This document shows positions 8,116-18,079 of a DNA stretch of 33,363 nt, piece by piece. The notes beneath the pieces are model-generated. The model searched no databases and was not told the origin of the DNA. It worked only from the letters and a program-made list of their open reading frames with translations. Position 1 is the first letter of the stretch. Each line of letters opens with the position of its first letter. The translations under genes and the position numbers were made by a program. This stretch comes from Thalassotalea_A litorea (GTDB lineage Bacteria; Pseudomonadota; Gammaproteobacteria; Enterobacterales; Alteromonadaceae): NCBI RefSeq assembly GCF_043642205.1, contig NZ_JBHZSG010000041.1, positions 1 through 33,363 on the forward strand, written 5' to 3'.

Positions 8116-11100
8116 ATGAAATTAATTAATTTAAATCGCTTGTTGTTTGTATTGGCAGTGACATCGTTTACTAGTGTTGCTGTCGAAGAGTGGCGCAATC
8201 CAGAAATATTTAGAATTAACAAAGAGCCTGCTCGGAGTTTTTTTTATTCTTTAAACAATGAACAGGCGCTGGCTTCTGAATTGCCATGGCAACAAAGTAA
8301 TCACTTATTACTAAATGGTGACTGGAAATTTAACTGGGTAGATCATCCAAGCAAACGTCCACAAAATTTTTTTCAAACAGATTATGATGACAGCAACTGG
8401 GGGATGTTCCCTGTTCCAGCAAATTGGGAATTAAATGGCTATGGCATACCGTTTTATCACAGTCATGCCTGCTTTGATGATGACTTAGTGTTAACTGAAA
8501 AGGGCGTAGACTACAATCCGGTTGGTTCGTACCGAAAAGCATTTGATGTGCCAGAAAGCTGGAACGGCCAACAAGTATTCATTCACTTTGGCGCAGTTAA
8601 ATCAGCGTTCTATATCTGGGTCAATGGCAAAAAAGTGGGGTATTCACAAGATTCAAAGACTGAGGCAGCCTTTGATATAACTAAGTACATCCAGCCTGGT
8701 GAAAATTTGTTATCTCTGGAAGTTTATCGTTATTCCGATGGCTCTTATTTTGAGTGTCAGGATATGTGGCGAGTAAGCGGTATCGAACGAGATGTATATG
8801 TTTACACTACACCTAAAGTGGCGGTTCGAGATTTTCATGCCTATACCACGTTGGATGAAAGCTACACCAACGGCATACTGACGTTTGATGCGGAAATTGA
8901 TAATCGCGGTCAGCAACGCTCCAGTGAACAAAACCTTAAAGTAGAAGTATTAGATGATAGCCAGCAGGTTATCTTTACTAAATTATTAAAAGTAAAAGCA
9001 CTAAATTCAGCAGAAAAAACTAAGGTTAGCTTTAGCGCAACATTTGATGCGCCTAAGCTGTGGAGCGCAGAACAGCCTAATTTATATGATATTCGTTTAA
9101 CTCTGTTAGATAAAAAGCAGCAGGGTAGTCAGTATATTAGTCGTCATTTTGGTTTTCGCTCTACTGAATACAAAAATGGAAACTTCTTAGTCAACGGCAA
9201 ACCAGTGTTATTTAAAGGGGTTAATCGTCATGAACATGACCCTAAATCTGGCCATGTTGTCTCCCGAGAATCTATGGAAGAAGACGTTAGGTTGATGAAA
9301 GAGTTTAACATCAACGCCGTGCGTATGGCGCATTATCCGCAAAACCAATATATCTACGATTTAGCGGATAAATACGGCTTGTATGTAATGGACGAAGCCA
9401 ATACTGAATCCCATGGTTTAGGGGCATCTAACCAGGGAAGTTCGTATGATCCTGATAAACATATTGTTAACAAGCCCGAGTGGAAAGCAGCATACATTGA
9501 CCGCGTTTCTAATATGTATGAGCGTAGCAAAAACAACCCCTCAGTCATTATTCGTTCGTTAGGGAATGAATCAGGCGATGGTCCCAACTTGGAAGCAACT
9601 TACGATTGGCTCAAAGCACAAGAAGAGTCACCCGTAATGTCAGAACAGGCACAACTGCGCCGTCATACCGATGCTTACGGTCAAATGTATGCACCATTGC
9701 CTGATATTATTCGTTATGCAGAAACCGCGCATGATGATCGTCCGGTTATTTTAATTGAATATGAACATGCGATGGGCAACTCGCTGGGGAATTTTCAGGA
9801 ATACTGGGACGCCTTTGAAAAGTACGACAGCTTGCAAGGAGGCTTCGTGTGGGATTGGATTGATCAAACTATCGAGCAAACGACAGATGACGGCATAGTT
9901 TTCCAAGCTTACGGTGGTGATTTAGAACCAGCAGGTACACCTAACAGCGATAGTTTTTGTGCCAACGGCTTAGTATTTGCCGATCGCTCTCCTTACCCTT
10001 ATTTGTGGGAAGTAAAACAAGTACAACAAAATATTAGTGTTGAAGCTGTCGACTTAAACCAAGGCAAAATAAAGGTTATTAATAAACACTATTTTAAAGA
10101 CTTAACTGATTATCAATTATCTTGGCGCTTGTTAGAAAACGGCAAGCAAGTTGAACAAGGTAAGATAGGTAGCTTATCTGCCAAAGCAGGTGAGTTTGAA
10201 CTGCACAGCTTAGCGATTAAAACTTCGCGTAAATCAGGGCATGAATATTTCTTAAACCTTGATGTTAGCTTAAAAACACAAGACGGCTTATTAGCCAGAG
10301 GCCATATTGTTGCTCAAGAGCAGTTAGCGTTTGACGCGGTGAATGTAGCTGTAACTAAAGCTAACCAACAACTATTAAAGATAAACCAGCAAATTAAGCA
10401 AACGCAATTTAGTGGTGACGGCTTTTCGATAAGCATCAACAATACATCTGGATTAATTTCATCGATTAATTATCAAGGCACTGAGTTCCTAAAAGCACAA
10501 GCGCGCCCTGAGTTCTGGCGAGCGCCGGTTTATAACGACCTAGAAATTGCAAGTTATGAAAGTAGCTTCGCCGTTTGGCAGCAACTAGGCCGTAATAGCA
10601 AATTAACCAGTATGGTGGTTAAACAGGTGTCTGACTCTTATGCCAAGGTTGATGTTGAGCTGGCGCTTGAAGCGGTAGAGAGCCGTTATTTACTGACCTA
10701 CCATATTTATGGCAATGGTGAAGTTCAAGTTGATAACTGGTTCTATGCTGCACCGCATAAGAAATATGGTGAACTGCCGCGCATCGGTAATATGTTCGAA
10801 TTAGATAGCCAATTTGAGCACATTAACTACTATGGCCGTGGTCCACATGAAAACTATGATGACAGAAAGTCATCTGCGTTTGTTGGTTTTTACGAAACGG
10901 ATGTTGATGGTATGTACGTACCTTACGTGCGTCCATCTGAAAATGGTTACCGCACCGATGTTCGTCATGTCTCTTTTATCAATAAACACGGTAAGGGCAT
11001 TACTTTTACTGGTGTCGATAAAGAGGGAAGTAAGCGAAAAGGCGTAATAGGTTTTGGTGCGGAGTTTTATGCGACTGACGATTACGATGCATCAAAGCAA

Positions 11101-11283
11101 GATCATGTTAGACGTAACTTACATCCGCATGAGCTAACGAAAAAAGATCGAATTTTTGTCAATATCGACTACCGCCAGCGTGGTGTTGGTGGAACAGATT
11201 CTTGGGGTTCTGCGCCACTACCTAACTATATTTTACCTTGGTTAGATTATCGCTTTTCATTTGCATTTAAGCCTTTTAAGTAA
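8116..11283 (+). CDS. Exported LacZ-type GH2 beta-galactosidase (first copy)
   Basis: GH2 enzyme of 1055 residues with the full LacZ layout: N-terminal jelly roll, immunoglobulin-like domain, TIM barrel (about 350-640), second immunoglobulin-like domain and C-terminal beta-sandwich. A short signal peptide suggests the periplasm. Catalytic residues by comparison with E. coli LacZ are Glu485 (SLGNESGDG) and Glu548 (LIEYEHAMGN), with the HYP and DEANTESHG motifs present. Two departures are visible. Arg480 replaces the usual Trp just before SLGNES, and Cys214 replaces the first Asp of the EDQDMW motif (ECQDMW here). It probably removes galactose from oligosaccharides released by the GH30 enzyme. 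Its stop codon overlaps the start of the esterase gene by one base, so the two are translationally coupled. It shares clear homology with the second GH2 gene at 27208. Confidence 0.9.
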   Translation: MKLINLNRLLFVLAVTSFTSVAVEEWRNPEIFRINKEPARSFFYSLNNEQALASELPWQQSNHLLLNGDWKFNWVDHPSKRPQNFFQTDYDDSNWGMFPVPANWELNGYGIPFYHSHACFDDDLVLTEKGVDYNPVGSYRKAFDVPESWNGQQVFIHFGAVKSAFYIWVNGKKVGYSQDSKTEAAFDITKYIQPGENLLSLEVYRYSDGSYFECQDMWRVSGIERDVYVYTTPKVAVRDFHAYTTLDESYTNGILTFDAEIDNRGQQRSSEQNLKVEVLDDSQQVIFTKLLKVKALNSAEKTKVSFSATFDAPKLWSAEQPNLYDIRLTLLDKKQQGSQYISRHFGFRSTEYKNGNFLVNGKPVLFKGVNRHEHDPKSGHVVSRESMEEDVRLMKEFNINAVRMAHYPQNQYIYDLADKYGLYVMDEANTESHGLGASNQGSSYDPDKHIVNKPEWKAAYIDRVSNMYERSKNNPSVIIRSLGNESGDGPNLEATYDWLKAQEESPVMSEQAQLRRHTDAYGQMYAPLPDIIRYAETAHDDRPVILIEYEHAMGNSLGNFQEYWDAFEKYDSLQGGFVWDWIDQTIEQTTDDGIVFQAYGGDLEPAGTPNSDSFCANGLVFADRSPYPYLWEVKQVQQNISVEAVDLNQGKIKVINKHYFKDLTDYQLSWRLLENGKQVEQGKIGSLSAKAGEFELHSLAIKTSRKSGHEYFLNLDVSLKTQDGLLARGHIVAQEQLAFDAVNVAVTKANQQLLKINQQIKQTQFSGDGFSISINNTSGLISSINYQGTEFLKAQARPEFWRAPVYNDLEIASYESSFAVWQQLGRNSKLTSMVVKQVSDSYAKVDVELALEAVESRYLLTYHIYGNGEVQVDNWFYAAPHKKYGELPRIGNMFELDSQFEHINYYGRGPHENYDDRKSSAFVGFYETDVDGMYVPYVRPSENGYRTDVRHVSFINKHGKGITFTGVDKEGSKRKGVIGFGAEFYATDDYDASKQDHVRRNLHPHELTKKDRIFVNIDYRQRGVGGTDSWGSAPLPNYILPWLDYRFSFAFKPFK

Positions 11284-12206
11284 TGGCCGTGTTGAAGTGG
11301 GATCTAATAAGAAAACTATTGAATGGGTTAGTTTTAAGCACGCTATTTACGAGCTACTCTCATTCAACACCTAAGGTAGAAAAGTGGCTTTTATGGCAAA
11401 GCCAAACGCCACCGTATTATAAAAGTAATGATCTGGTAGAGCATGAAAAACAGTTGTGGGGCACGACTGTAGTAACGGACGTGACCCAGGCTGAAATGAC
11501 CGTATTTCCTGCACAAGGAAATAATACAGGGGTTGCTGTTGTCATACTTCCCGGTGGTGGATACGAAGTGGAAGCCATTTATCACGAAGGGTTCGATGTT
11601 GCTAAGGTGCTGGCTCATAAAGGGATTACTGCTGCAGTATTGAAATATCGTTTGCCCAACCCAAAGTCATCAAACTCGCCTGAGCTAGTACCCATTACCG
11701 ATGTTCGCAAGGCGTTAAGCTTTCTGCGAGAGCAGGCTCCTCGATTCGATATTAATCCAGGTAAAGTCGGCGTATTGGGTTTTTCTGCAGGCAGTCATTT
11801 GGCAACTGTTGCTAGCGTACATTTGTCCGAAAATAGCCAAGAAAACCCCAACTTTTCAATGCTGATTTACGGGGTAACTAAGTTAAACAAAGAAAACCAA
11901 CAATGGTTACAAGATACGCTTTATCACAGGCCTCTTACTGCACAAGAAGTTAGCTATAACACCTTATTGAATCATGTGGATGTTAATATCCCTCCCGCTT
12001 TTTTAGTGCATGCGATGGATGATGATACTTGCCATTACACTGAATCAACCTCATATGCCGAAGCGTTACAAAAGAACCGTGTGCCTACAGAGTTGCATTT
12101 ATTTGCGACAGGAAGTCACGGCTTTGGCACTGGACATGAAGAGCATGGCACCGATCAATGGCTTACATTGGCGGTCAACTGGTTGACTAGGTTAACTATT
12201 CATTAG
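11283..12206 (+). CDS. Exported alpha/beta-hydrolase esterase (acetyl-xylan-esterase-like)
   Basis: Alpha/beta-hydrolase of 307 residues with an N-terminal hydrophobic stretch (about 8-24) that fits a signal peptide. It has the oxyanion motif GGGY (91-94), the nucleophile elbow GFSAG (Ser168), an acidic region HAMDDD (Asp246-248) and a catalytic His279 in GSHGFG. This set is typical of BD-FAE-like or acetyl-esterase families found in polysaccharide loci. The TAATG junction with the GH2 gene implies coupled translation, so it is the third gene of the GH30 operon. The likely task is removing acetyl or other acyl groups that block galactan breakdown. The actual ester is unknown. Confidence 0.8.
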   Translation: MAVLKWDLIRKLLNGLVLSTLFTSYSHSTPKVEKWLLWQSQTPPYYKSNDLVEHEKQLWGTTVVTDVTQAEMTVFPAQGNNTGVAVVILPGGGYEVEAIYHEGFDVAKVLAHKGITAAVLKYRLPNPKSSNSPELVPITDVRKALSFLREQAPRFDINPGKVGVLGFSAGSHLATVASVHLSENSQENPNFSMLIYGVTKLNKENQQWLQDTLYHRPLTAQEVSYNTLLNHVDVNIPPAFLVHAMDDDTCHYTESTSYAEALQKNRVPTELHLFATGSHGFGTGHEEHGTDQWLTLAVNWLTRLTIH

Positions 12207-12398
12207 CGTGATGTTGATAGCGCATAGCTGTAACGTAGATTTTATCTAGATCATTTGATTATTATGCTCTGGTTTTCTATCGCAGACGGGGAGCGAAATT
12301 CGTTTTTCTAAGCAGATAGATTTGAAAAAAGAACTAGCTGAATATTGCCCAATGAGTGTAATTCTTAACACTTATGTTTAACGCAGGAAATGAATAGA

Positions 12399-12428
12399 CA
12401 GGTCGGTAAACATAGTTTCACCGACCTG
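12399..12428. terminator. Hairpin between convergent genes
   Basis: A perfect 9-bp stem CAGGTCGGT/ACCGACCTG with a 12-base loop lies between the converging esterase genes (stops at 12206 and 12444). There is no adjacent T-run on either strand, so it is a candidate bidirectional transcription or mRNA-end structure and not a textbook terminator. Nothing else is seen in the 237-base gap. Confidence 0.45.
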
Positions 12429-12443
12429 GATAATGGTAACGTT

Positions 12444-14522
12444 TTATAAATTAATTGATTGTTCTGACGAGCAAACGCTACTGTTTTGTTCACAAACCTG
12501 GTAGGTATAAGTACCACTAATCATGCCTGTAGAGACATCCTTATAACTACCATTGTTAGCGGTTGTCCAGAGAAATTCGCCATTGCGGTAAATATCGACG
12601 TTAGAGCCTGTTGCATTTGTCCAAGAAAGGTTTACGACTAAACGGCCTTTTCTGTTGAGCGAGCCTGATGTAATTTCCATCGTAATATCGCTACCCGATG
12701 CTTGAGCTACGTCTACTTGCTGGCTACTGATACTACTCGCACCATCGTCATCGGTTACTGTTAACTCAACCGTATAAATACCATTAGCTGCGTAGTTGTG
12801 AACTGGATGTTGGCTAACAGATGTATTTCCATCACCAAAATCCCAACTATAGCCCACTATACTGCCGTCTGAGTCTGAGCTGGTATCTGTAAAGCTGGCG
12901 GTTAATTCGTTTGTATCAACAGTAAAACTGGCTGTAGGCGCTTGGTTTGTTGGTGGTTGTCCTGCTCCAACGGTAAGTTGTACATCGTCAAACTCTACAG
13001 AGCCCTGAGTTGCAAAAATATAGTTAAATAGCATCCAGACACCCGCCTCAGCGGTAAAGGTATGGCTATATTCTTGCCAGTCTGTCGTTACATCGAAAGT
13101 TTTAATTGCATAGGGCCAAGGGCTGCCATCTTCAATTTTGTGTGTCCACATAGCTTGACCTTGGAAGTGCGTTTCAAACTTTGCCTGGGCGCCGGGAGCC
13201 GTACCTCTGACTTTAGCGGTAATAGTATATGTCTCTCCACCTTGAGTCGCACCACGGAGTAAGTCACCGGTTGCATCGGTCGCTTGATGAACTCCACGAG
13301 CTTGAGTGTCAGCCGTCAGGCGAACATAGTAGTTACCATCAGCTGCTCCGGCAGGGTCGTAAACTCGTTCAACGCCAGGATCATCAAAATAACGCCAACC
13401 GAAGCTGCCAAATGGCGCAACGTACTCGAAACTACCGTTAGCAACGTTGCCATTTTTCGTGTAGGCATCCGCGATGTCATTGGTATTTTGGATAGACCAA
13501 GCGGGGTTTAGTGACGCAATATGTTCCGCTAACATATGAGCTTGGCCACTGTGATCCCACATAGAACCGTGGAACTGTTCCCACATCCAGGGATATTTCA
13601 CGGCAGTTAAATTACCACCGACTTCAGCCACTACTTCATGACTGTAATTGGCAGGTTCGTCAAGATTCCAGCCATAAGCATTCCACAAAACAATATGCGG
13701 GTTATCACCATATACCGTGCGTAAATCAGCGATTACCTTTTTATAACGATTTTTTATTTCCTCCTTTCCGGCGCCCACGTCATTAGCACCGGCATTGACA
13801 ACAATGACATGCGGGTTAAAACCACTTCGATAGTTAATATCTTGATCTTTGTAATTTTGTGAAAAGATAAAGGATTGTACGTCGTTGTCACCATTAGCAT
13901 CTAGCGTTGCGCCGCCAACTGCTTGCAAGTTCATTTCGGCATTTAACATACGTGTAACCATTGCCGGATACGCGTAATACCCACCTGATTCGCCTTGATC
14001 TTGCTCACTATAGTTAGAGGTGCCATCCATATTGGAATCACCTAAAAACTCAATTCTAAGAGTAGGCCTAGGTGGTGGGGCAAGCAATGAGCCATCAATA
14101 TTAATGCCGTATATGGTGCTGGCTGAGGTATATGCATAGGTGGTTTCTTTAAACAGCTCTATGGTATGTTCGCCCGCAGGGAGGTTATTTGCTAATGTGT
14201 AGGTACTTCGTCCACGTGGCATAAAAATGCGATCAGGGCTAGGCACACCGTCAATAATTACACGGTATTGTTCCTGCCACTGATTGCCGTATGGACTGCG
14301 GGCACCAGCATCAATATCTATTGAGGCACTCGTGCCACTAAAGCGAAAAACTAGCTTGGAACCATGCCAGGTTACTTTAGGTGTGGATGGGTTATCAAAG
14401 TTCCAGCGCCCTGTGTATTGGATGTTGGGATCTGCAGGATCTATGACCTCCGCATTAGCCAGTGGTGTGAGCGCGCATAAAAGCGTCAGTACTACACCTT
14501 TATTAATATTCGTCATTTTCAT
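12444..14522 (-). CDS. Secreted modular SGNH esterase, CE2-like, with CBM, PKD and FnIII-like domains
   Basis: Secreted esterase of 692 residues. The signal peptide ends at ANA. An N-terminal beta-sandwich (about 30-145, FRFSGTSASIDIDAG) precedes an SGNH hydrolase domain (155-340), the order seen in carbohydrate esterase family 2. Block I is GDSNMDG (Ser163), block II AVGGAT, block III NAGANDVG (Asn247). The last block is DHSGQAHM (Asp323, His324), lacking the usual residue between Asp and His. Then come a CBM4/9-like domain (about 358-520), a PKD domain (530-605) and a FnIII-like domain to the end. Likely function is removal of acetyl groups from a plant or algal polysaccharide. GGGGA precedes the first ATG. 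It is convergent with the GH30 operon and 190 bases downstream of the CocE gene, so it probably has its own promoter. Confidence 0.8.
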   Translation of the reverse strand: MKMTNINKGVVLTLLCALTPLANAEVIDPADPNIQYTGRWNFDNPSTPKVTWHGSKLVFRFSGTSASIDIDAGARSPYGNQWQEQYRVIIDGVPSPDRIFMPRGRSTYTLANNLPAGEHTIELFKETTYAYTSASTIYGINIDGSLLAPPPRPTLRIEFLGDSNMDGTSNYSEQDQGESGGYYAYPAMVTRMLNAEMNLQAVGGATLDANGDNDVQSFIFSQNYKDQDINYRSGFNPHVIVVNAGANDVGAGKEEIKNRYKKVIADLRTVYGDNPHIVLWNAYGWNLDEPANYSHEVVAEVGGNLTAVKYPWMWEQFHGSMWDHSGQAHMLAEHIASLNPAWSIQNTNDIADAYTKNGNVANGSFEYVAPFGSFGWRYFDDPGVERVYDPAGAADGNYYVRLTADTQARGVHQATDATGDLLRGATQGGETYTITAKVRGTAPGAQAKFETHFQGQAMWTHKIEDGSPWPYAIKTFDVTTDWQEYSHTFTAEAGVWMLFNYIFATQGSVEFDDVQLTVGAGQPPTNQAPTASFTVDTNELTASFTDTSSDSDGSIVGYSWDFGDGNTSVSQHPVHNYAANGIYTVELTVTDDDGASSISSQQVDVAQASGSDITMEITSGSLNRKGRLVVNLSWTNATGSNVDIYRNGEFLWTTANNGSYKDVSTGMISGTYTYQVCEQNSSVCSSEQSINL

Positions 14523-14712
14523 ATTTCCCCAGTTTGGTTTGTCTTAGTTTTATTAATATTTATAAACAGGATTATATGAATATCACGTGTTATGTATGTC
14601 TATGCAATGCAGATCGGTATGTTTTAACTTGATGATTTTTAAATCTTTGTTGAGTAAATTTTAACGTTAGATAACCACGTATATGCAATGGTTAGTTCAG
14701 GATTTGAAATGG

Positions 14713-16542
14713 TTAGGGAATTATTGGTAGCTCAATATAAGATGCTTTGTCTCCACCGTGAAAAACACTATTGACTGCGTTTACAAAGGTTGTGCCTAAG
14801 TGGTTAGGTTGACCAGTATTTAGATTACGTTCAAACCGAGGAAAGTTCGAGCTGCTAATTTCTACACGAATTCGATGTCCCTCAGCAAAGTAGTTACTAC
14901 TGGCATTTAAGTCGACTTGAATCTCATATATTTGATTGGGTGTAATTAAAGACGGCTCACGTAAAGAGTTCCTGTAACGCATACGGGTAATGCCTTCTTG
15001 AATATTATATGCCGTACCATCTGGATATACGTCCACTAACTTTACCGTAAAATCGGTGTCGGTAGTTGATGAGCTGACATAAATGTTTGCTTTGATTAAC
15101 CCTGTCATTTCAATTCCCTGTTTAAGTGGGACTGAAGTATAGACAAGCACATCTTGTCGCAATTCTATGGTTGACTGGTCATAGCCACCAGCTTCGGTGT
15201 CAGTACCCGTGCAACAAGTATGTCCACCGAGAGAAGGTACAGGATTTTCAGGTGTATAGATAAATTGATCTTGAGCAACAGAGCTTTTAGGAGATGTCAC
15301 TAATCGGCCTCCACCTAATCGCGAGTTGGCTTCGGAAGTATGACTTAAGAACCACTTCTGATACTGTGTATTTTTTATTGGCCATTCGTTAGCTGTGCGC
15401 CATTCATCGGCACCTAACACATAGTAAGTAAGGAAAGGGCGCTGTGTGGCACTATTTTCCTGACCTTTAAGCCAATAATTGAACCAATCGAGCTGAATTT
15501 GATGATAAGGTTGCGCGGTATTTGCAAGCGGTCTGTTGCCAGCAGTTAACTCGTCATCTTTTTGCGGGAAATTACAATGGGTACCAGGTCCAATAATGAC
15601 ATACTGATGCTGGGTGTTTTTGTTTTGGGCTGACTGACGAAATTGTTCGGCCATCATTAACGTTTCGCGAGCGCCATAATCATACCAAGTATCAAAAAAT
15701 AGATTGGGTACGGACACTGTGTCATCTTGCTTTACTAAATCCATATTCCGAAAATATACGTCGTCGGGAGAACGATTTCGCCACAATTGGTAATCACTAG
15801 GGTATGCGTGGCTTTTAGCAAGCAAATCAATCGTTGGTAATGACTTTAAGTTCGCTAAATATTTTTTGAAATCATAGTCCGGTAGCATCCTAAAATGCTT
15901 TGCTTGTGGTGAATTGAACCAATGGCTTCGGGCCTGGCCAGTTAAATTTGGACCATAAAAAATGATTGAGCCGTTGCTGGCAAACCAACCAGCAGTTTGG
16001 GCTAATTCAAACGCACCACCGCTAAAAGACTGCCACGCTCGACCTGGTCGATAATAACCAGATGCGGGTGACTGCGGTTGGCCGACAACTAACGCTGGAT
16101 GTTTTGTGGTTTCGAGAACCACTTGCGCCTCGCCCAAATAGGAGCAGCCACTTAGACCAACTTTACCATTAGACCAAGGTTGAGCAACAATCCAATCTAA
16201 TGTATCTATTCCATCTTCTCTTCGGCCATAACCGACTTTATAGTGGCCTTCTGACTCAAATCTTCCCCGGATATCTTGTATAACAACAATATATCCTTGT
16301 TCAACGAGTTGTCGCCAAACGGGATTCCAATCAAAGGTTTTATTTTTGTTGTAGACTGTTCTGATCAAAATTGTTGGTCTAGGTGTCGTTGAATCTCCTT
16401 TAAAATAAACGTCAGTCGAGAGATGAATGCCATCACGCATTTTTACCATTTGACTCTTCAACATTTCAATCGCCAATAGTTGGCTACTAAAAATACTGAG
16501 AAAAATTAAACTGAAGAAGTAATTAAAAATTCGAGTCGTCAT
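14713..16542 (-). CDS. Exported CocE/NonD-family hydrolase
   Basis: Hydrolase of 609 residues from the CocE/NonD family (X-Pro dipeptidyl-peptidase S15-like fold), acting on esters or amides. A signal peptide covers about residues 1-25. An alpha/beta-hydrolase domain follows with DGIHLSTDVY, IQDIRGRFES and the nucleophile motif SGCSYLG (Ser134). A likely catalytic Asp lies in FFDTWYDYG and His in GPGTHCNF. The last 200 residues form the family's jelly-roll domain (EISSSNFPRFERN). The start overlaps the end of the BCCT gene by 20 bases, and GAGAG lies eight bases ahead of the ATG, so it is the second gene of that unit. It may release the compound the BCCT protein imports. The substrate is unknown; cocaine esterase and amino-ester hydrolases are only distant relatives. 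Confidence 0.85.
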   Translation of the reverse strand: MTTRIFNYFFSLIFLSIFSSQLLAIEMLKSQMVKMRDGIHLSTDVYFKGDSTTPRPTILIRTVYNKNKTFDWNPVWRQLVEQGYIVVIQDIRGRFESEGHYKVGYGRREDGIDTLDWIVAQPWSNGKVGLSGCSYLGEAQVVLETTKHPALVVGQPQSPASGYYRPGRAWQSFSGGAFELAQTAGWFASNGSIIFYGPNLTGQARSHWFNSPQAKHFRMLPDYDFKKYLANLKSLPTIDLLAKSHAYPSDYQLWRNRSPDDVYFRNMDLVKQDDTVSVPNLFFDTWYDYGARETLMMAEQFRQSAQNKNTQHQYVIIGPGTHCNFPQKDDELTAGNRPLANTAQPYHQIQLDWFNYWLKGQENSATQRPFLTYYVLGADEWRTANEWPIKNTQYQKWFLSHTSEANSRLGGGRLVTSPKSSVAQDQFIYTPENPVPSLGGHTCCTGTDTEAGGYDQSTIELRQDVLVYTSVPLKQGIEMTGLIKANIYVSSSTTDTDFTVKLVDVYPDGTAYNIQEGITRMRYRNSLREPSLITPNQIYEIQVDLNASSNYFAEGHRIRVEISSSNFPRFERNLNTGQPNHLGTTFVNAVNSVFHGGDKASYIELPIIP

Positions 16543-18079
16543 TTTTAAAGCTCTCAGATGACGAATAATCGGCTTGCAACATTTTTACCAACGAATAAGC
16601 GAGAAATGCACTGACAACGAGTAAAGGCAGAGAAACGACAATGGTTGTTGATAAAATCACTTTTAATCCGCCATCAATATACATGAGAGCAACAGGCACA
16701 ATACCCAGAGCGCAAGCCCAAAAAAGTCGATTCCATCGATTCGGGTTTTGTCCTTCTTTCAATTTTGCGGTAGTTACTGAAGCCAAGGTATAAGAGGCTG
16801 AGTCATATGTGGTAACTAGAAAAACGACAGAAACAATCGCAAACAATAGTAAGGCGAATTGACCTAAAGGTAGCGCGAGAATAATTTTTGATATGGCTGT
16901 GGCTTCACCTGATGTGGCTATAAGGGCATTAATATTGAGCGTATTCGAAAGCTGTAAATCGATTGCGTAGTTGCCAAAGACAATAAAAAATAACCAAGCT
17001 CCCAAGCTACCGAAGCATAACATACCTAATATTAACTGCTTAATGGTGCGACCTTTTGAAATCCGGGTTACAAATAAGCCAACAAATGGGCCATAGGCAA
17101 CCCACCATGCCCAGTAAAAAACTGTCCAACTTTCAACAAAACCACTATTGCTTACAGGATCAGTCCACAAGCTCATCTCAAAAAAGTGTTGAATGATTAA
17201 ACCTATGCTATTCGTTCCTGATTTAAGAATATAGAGACTTGGACCTGCAACTAACACAAATAATAGAAGGGAAAATGTCGCTATTAAATTTAGCTCTGAT
17301 AAGCGTTTAAAGCCTTTATCTAACCCTAAAAAAGCGCTGCTACCAAAGATTACTATGCAAAATAGGACCACGGCAATCTCTAATACTAAGTCGTGGCTTA
17401 CACCTAAAATTTCCGCAATACTCGCTGCAATCATTGGGGTCGATAGACCTAAAGAGGTACCCGCACCACCGATTAAACTTAACATATAAAGAAAGTCGAC
17501 AATGCGTCCTTTCCGGCCACCAGCATTGTTGGCTTCTGCACTCGAATAAAAGTGACCGCAACCTGTACTTAGTCTTAGAAACGGAATTTTACGAACGTAA
17601 AATGGGTAGGCGATTGCAACTGCCGGTAAGCAGTATATTGCCCAAGCACTGACCCCCCAATGAAACAAAGGGTAAGTCGTTGCCCATTCTTTAGCTGCAT
17701 TGCTGCCTTGGGCTATACCTAACGGCGGAGTTTTTAAATAATATGACCATTCAATGACTGCCCAATATAAAAGTCCAGCTCCGACACCAGCACAGAAAAT
17801 CATGGTTATCCAGGCGAGTGTACTGTACTCAGGGGTTTCATCTTGGCAATAAGCGAGTTTAATTGAACCGTATTTGCTAAACGCCAACCATAGTAAAAAA
17901 ATTAAAGCCAATAAGGCATACCATTGATAAATCCAACCAAAATGGCTGGTAATGCTATCATAGAGGGAGGTTATAAAGCTGCCTGAACTCTCATTAAAAA
18001 ACACGATGGGAAAAGTTATACCAATGATAACCATCAGTGTGGTAATAAACATTGGCCGATCTATTTGACTACCGCTCAT
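16523..18079 (-). CDS. BCCT-family transporter (betaine/choline/carnitine type)
   Basis: Inner-membrane sodium- or proton-coupled transporter of 518 residues with about 12 membrane segments. Family signatures are GAGLLYWAVIEW, FHWGVSAWAIY and FYWAWWVAYGPFVGLFVTRIS. Substrates of the family are quaternary ammonium or related zwitterions. The specificity here cannot be read. An ATG 60 bases upstream (18139) is in frame, but AAAGGA seven bases ahead of the ATG at 18079 favours the shorter form. It overlaps the CocE gene downstream. The promoter region (18080-18222) holds a dyad ATTTAC-TTAC-GTAAAT at 18171-18186. The C-terminal tail is short and hydrophilic, unlike the long osmosensing tails of BetP-type members, which fits an uptake role for nutrition and not osmotic stress. 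Confidence 0.88.
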   Translation of the reverse strand: MSGSQIDRPMFITTLMVIIGITFPIVFFNESSGSFITSLYDSITSHFGWIYQWYALLALIFLLWLAFSKYGSIKLAYCQDETPEYSTLAWITMIFCAGVGAGLLYWAVIEWSYYLKTPPLGIAQGSNAAKEWATTYPLFHWGVSAWAIYCLPAVAIAYPFYVRKIPFLRLSTGCGHFYSSAEANNAGGRKGRIVDFLYMLSLIGGAGTSLGLSTPMIAASIAEILGVSHDLVLEIAVVLFCIVIFGSSAFLGLDKGFKRLSELNLIATFSLLLFVLVAGPSLYILKSGTNSIGLIIQHFFEMSLWTDPVSNSGFVESWTVFYWAWWVAYGPFVGLFVTRISKGRTIKQLILGMLCFGSLGAWLFFIVFGNYAIDLQLSNTLNINALIATSGEATAISKIILALPLGQFALLLFAIVSVVFLVTTYDSASYTLASVTTAKLKEGQNPNRWNRLFWACALGIVPVALMYIDGGLKVILSTTIVVSLPLLVVSAFLAYSLVKMLQADYSSSESFKNDDSNF

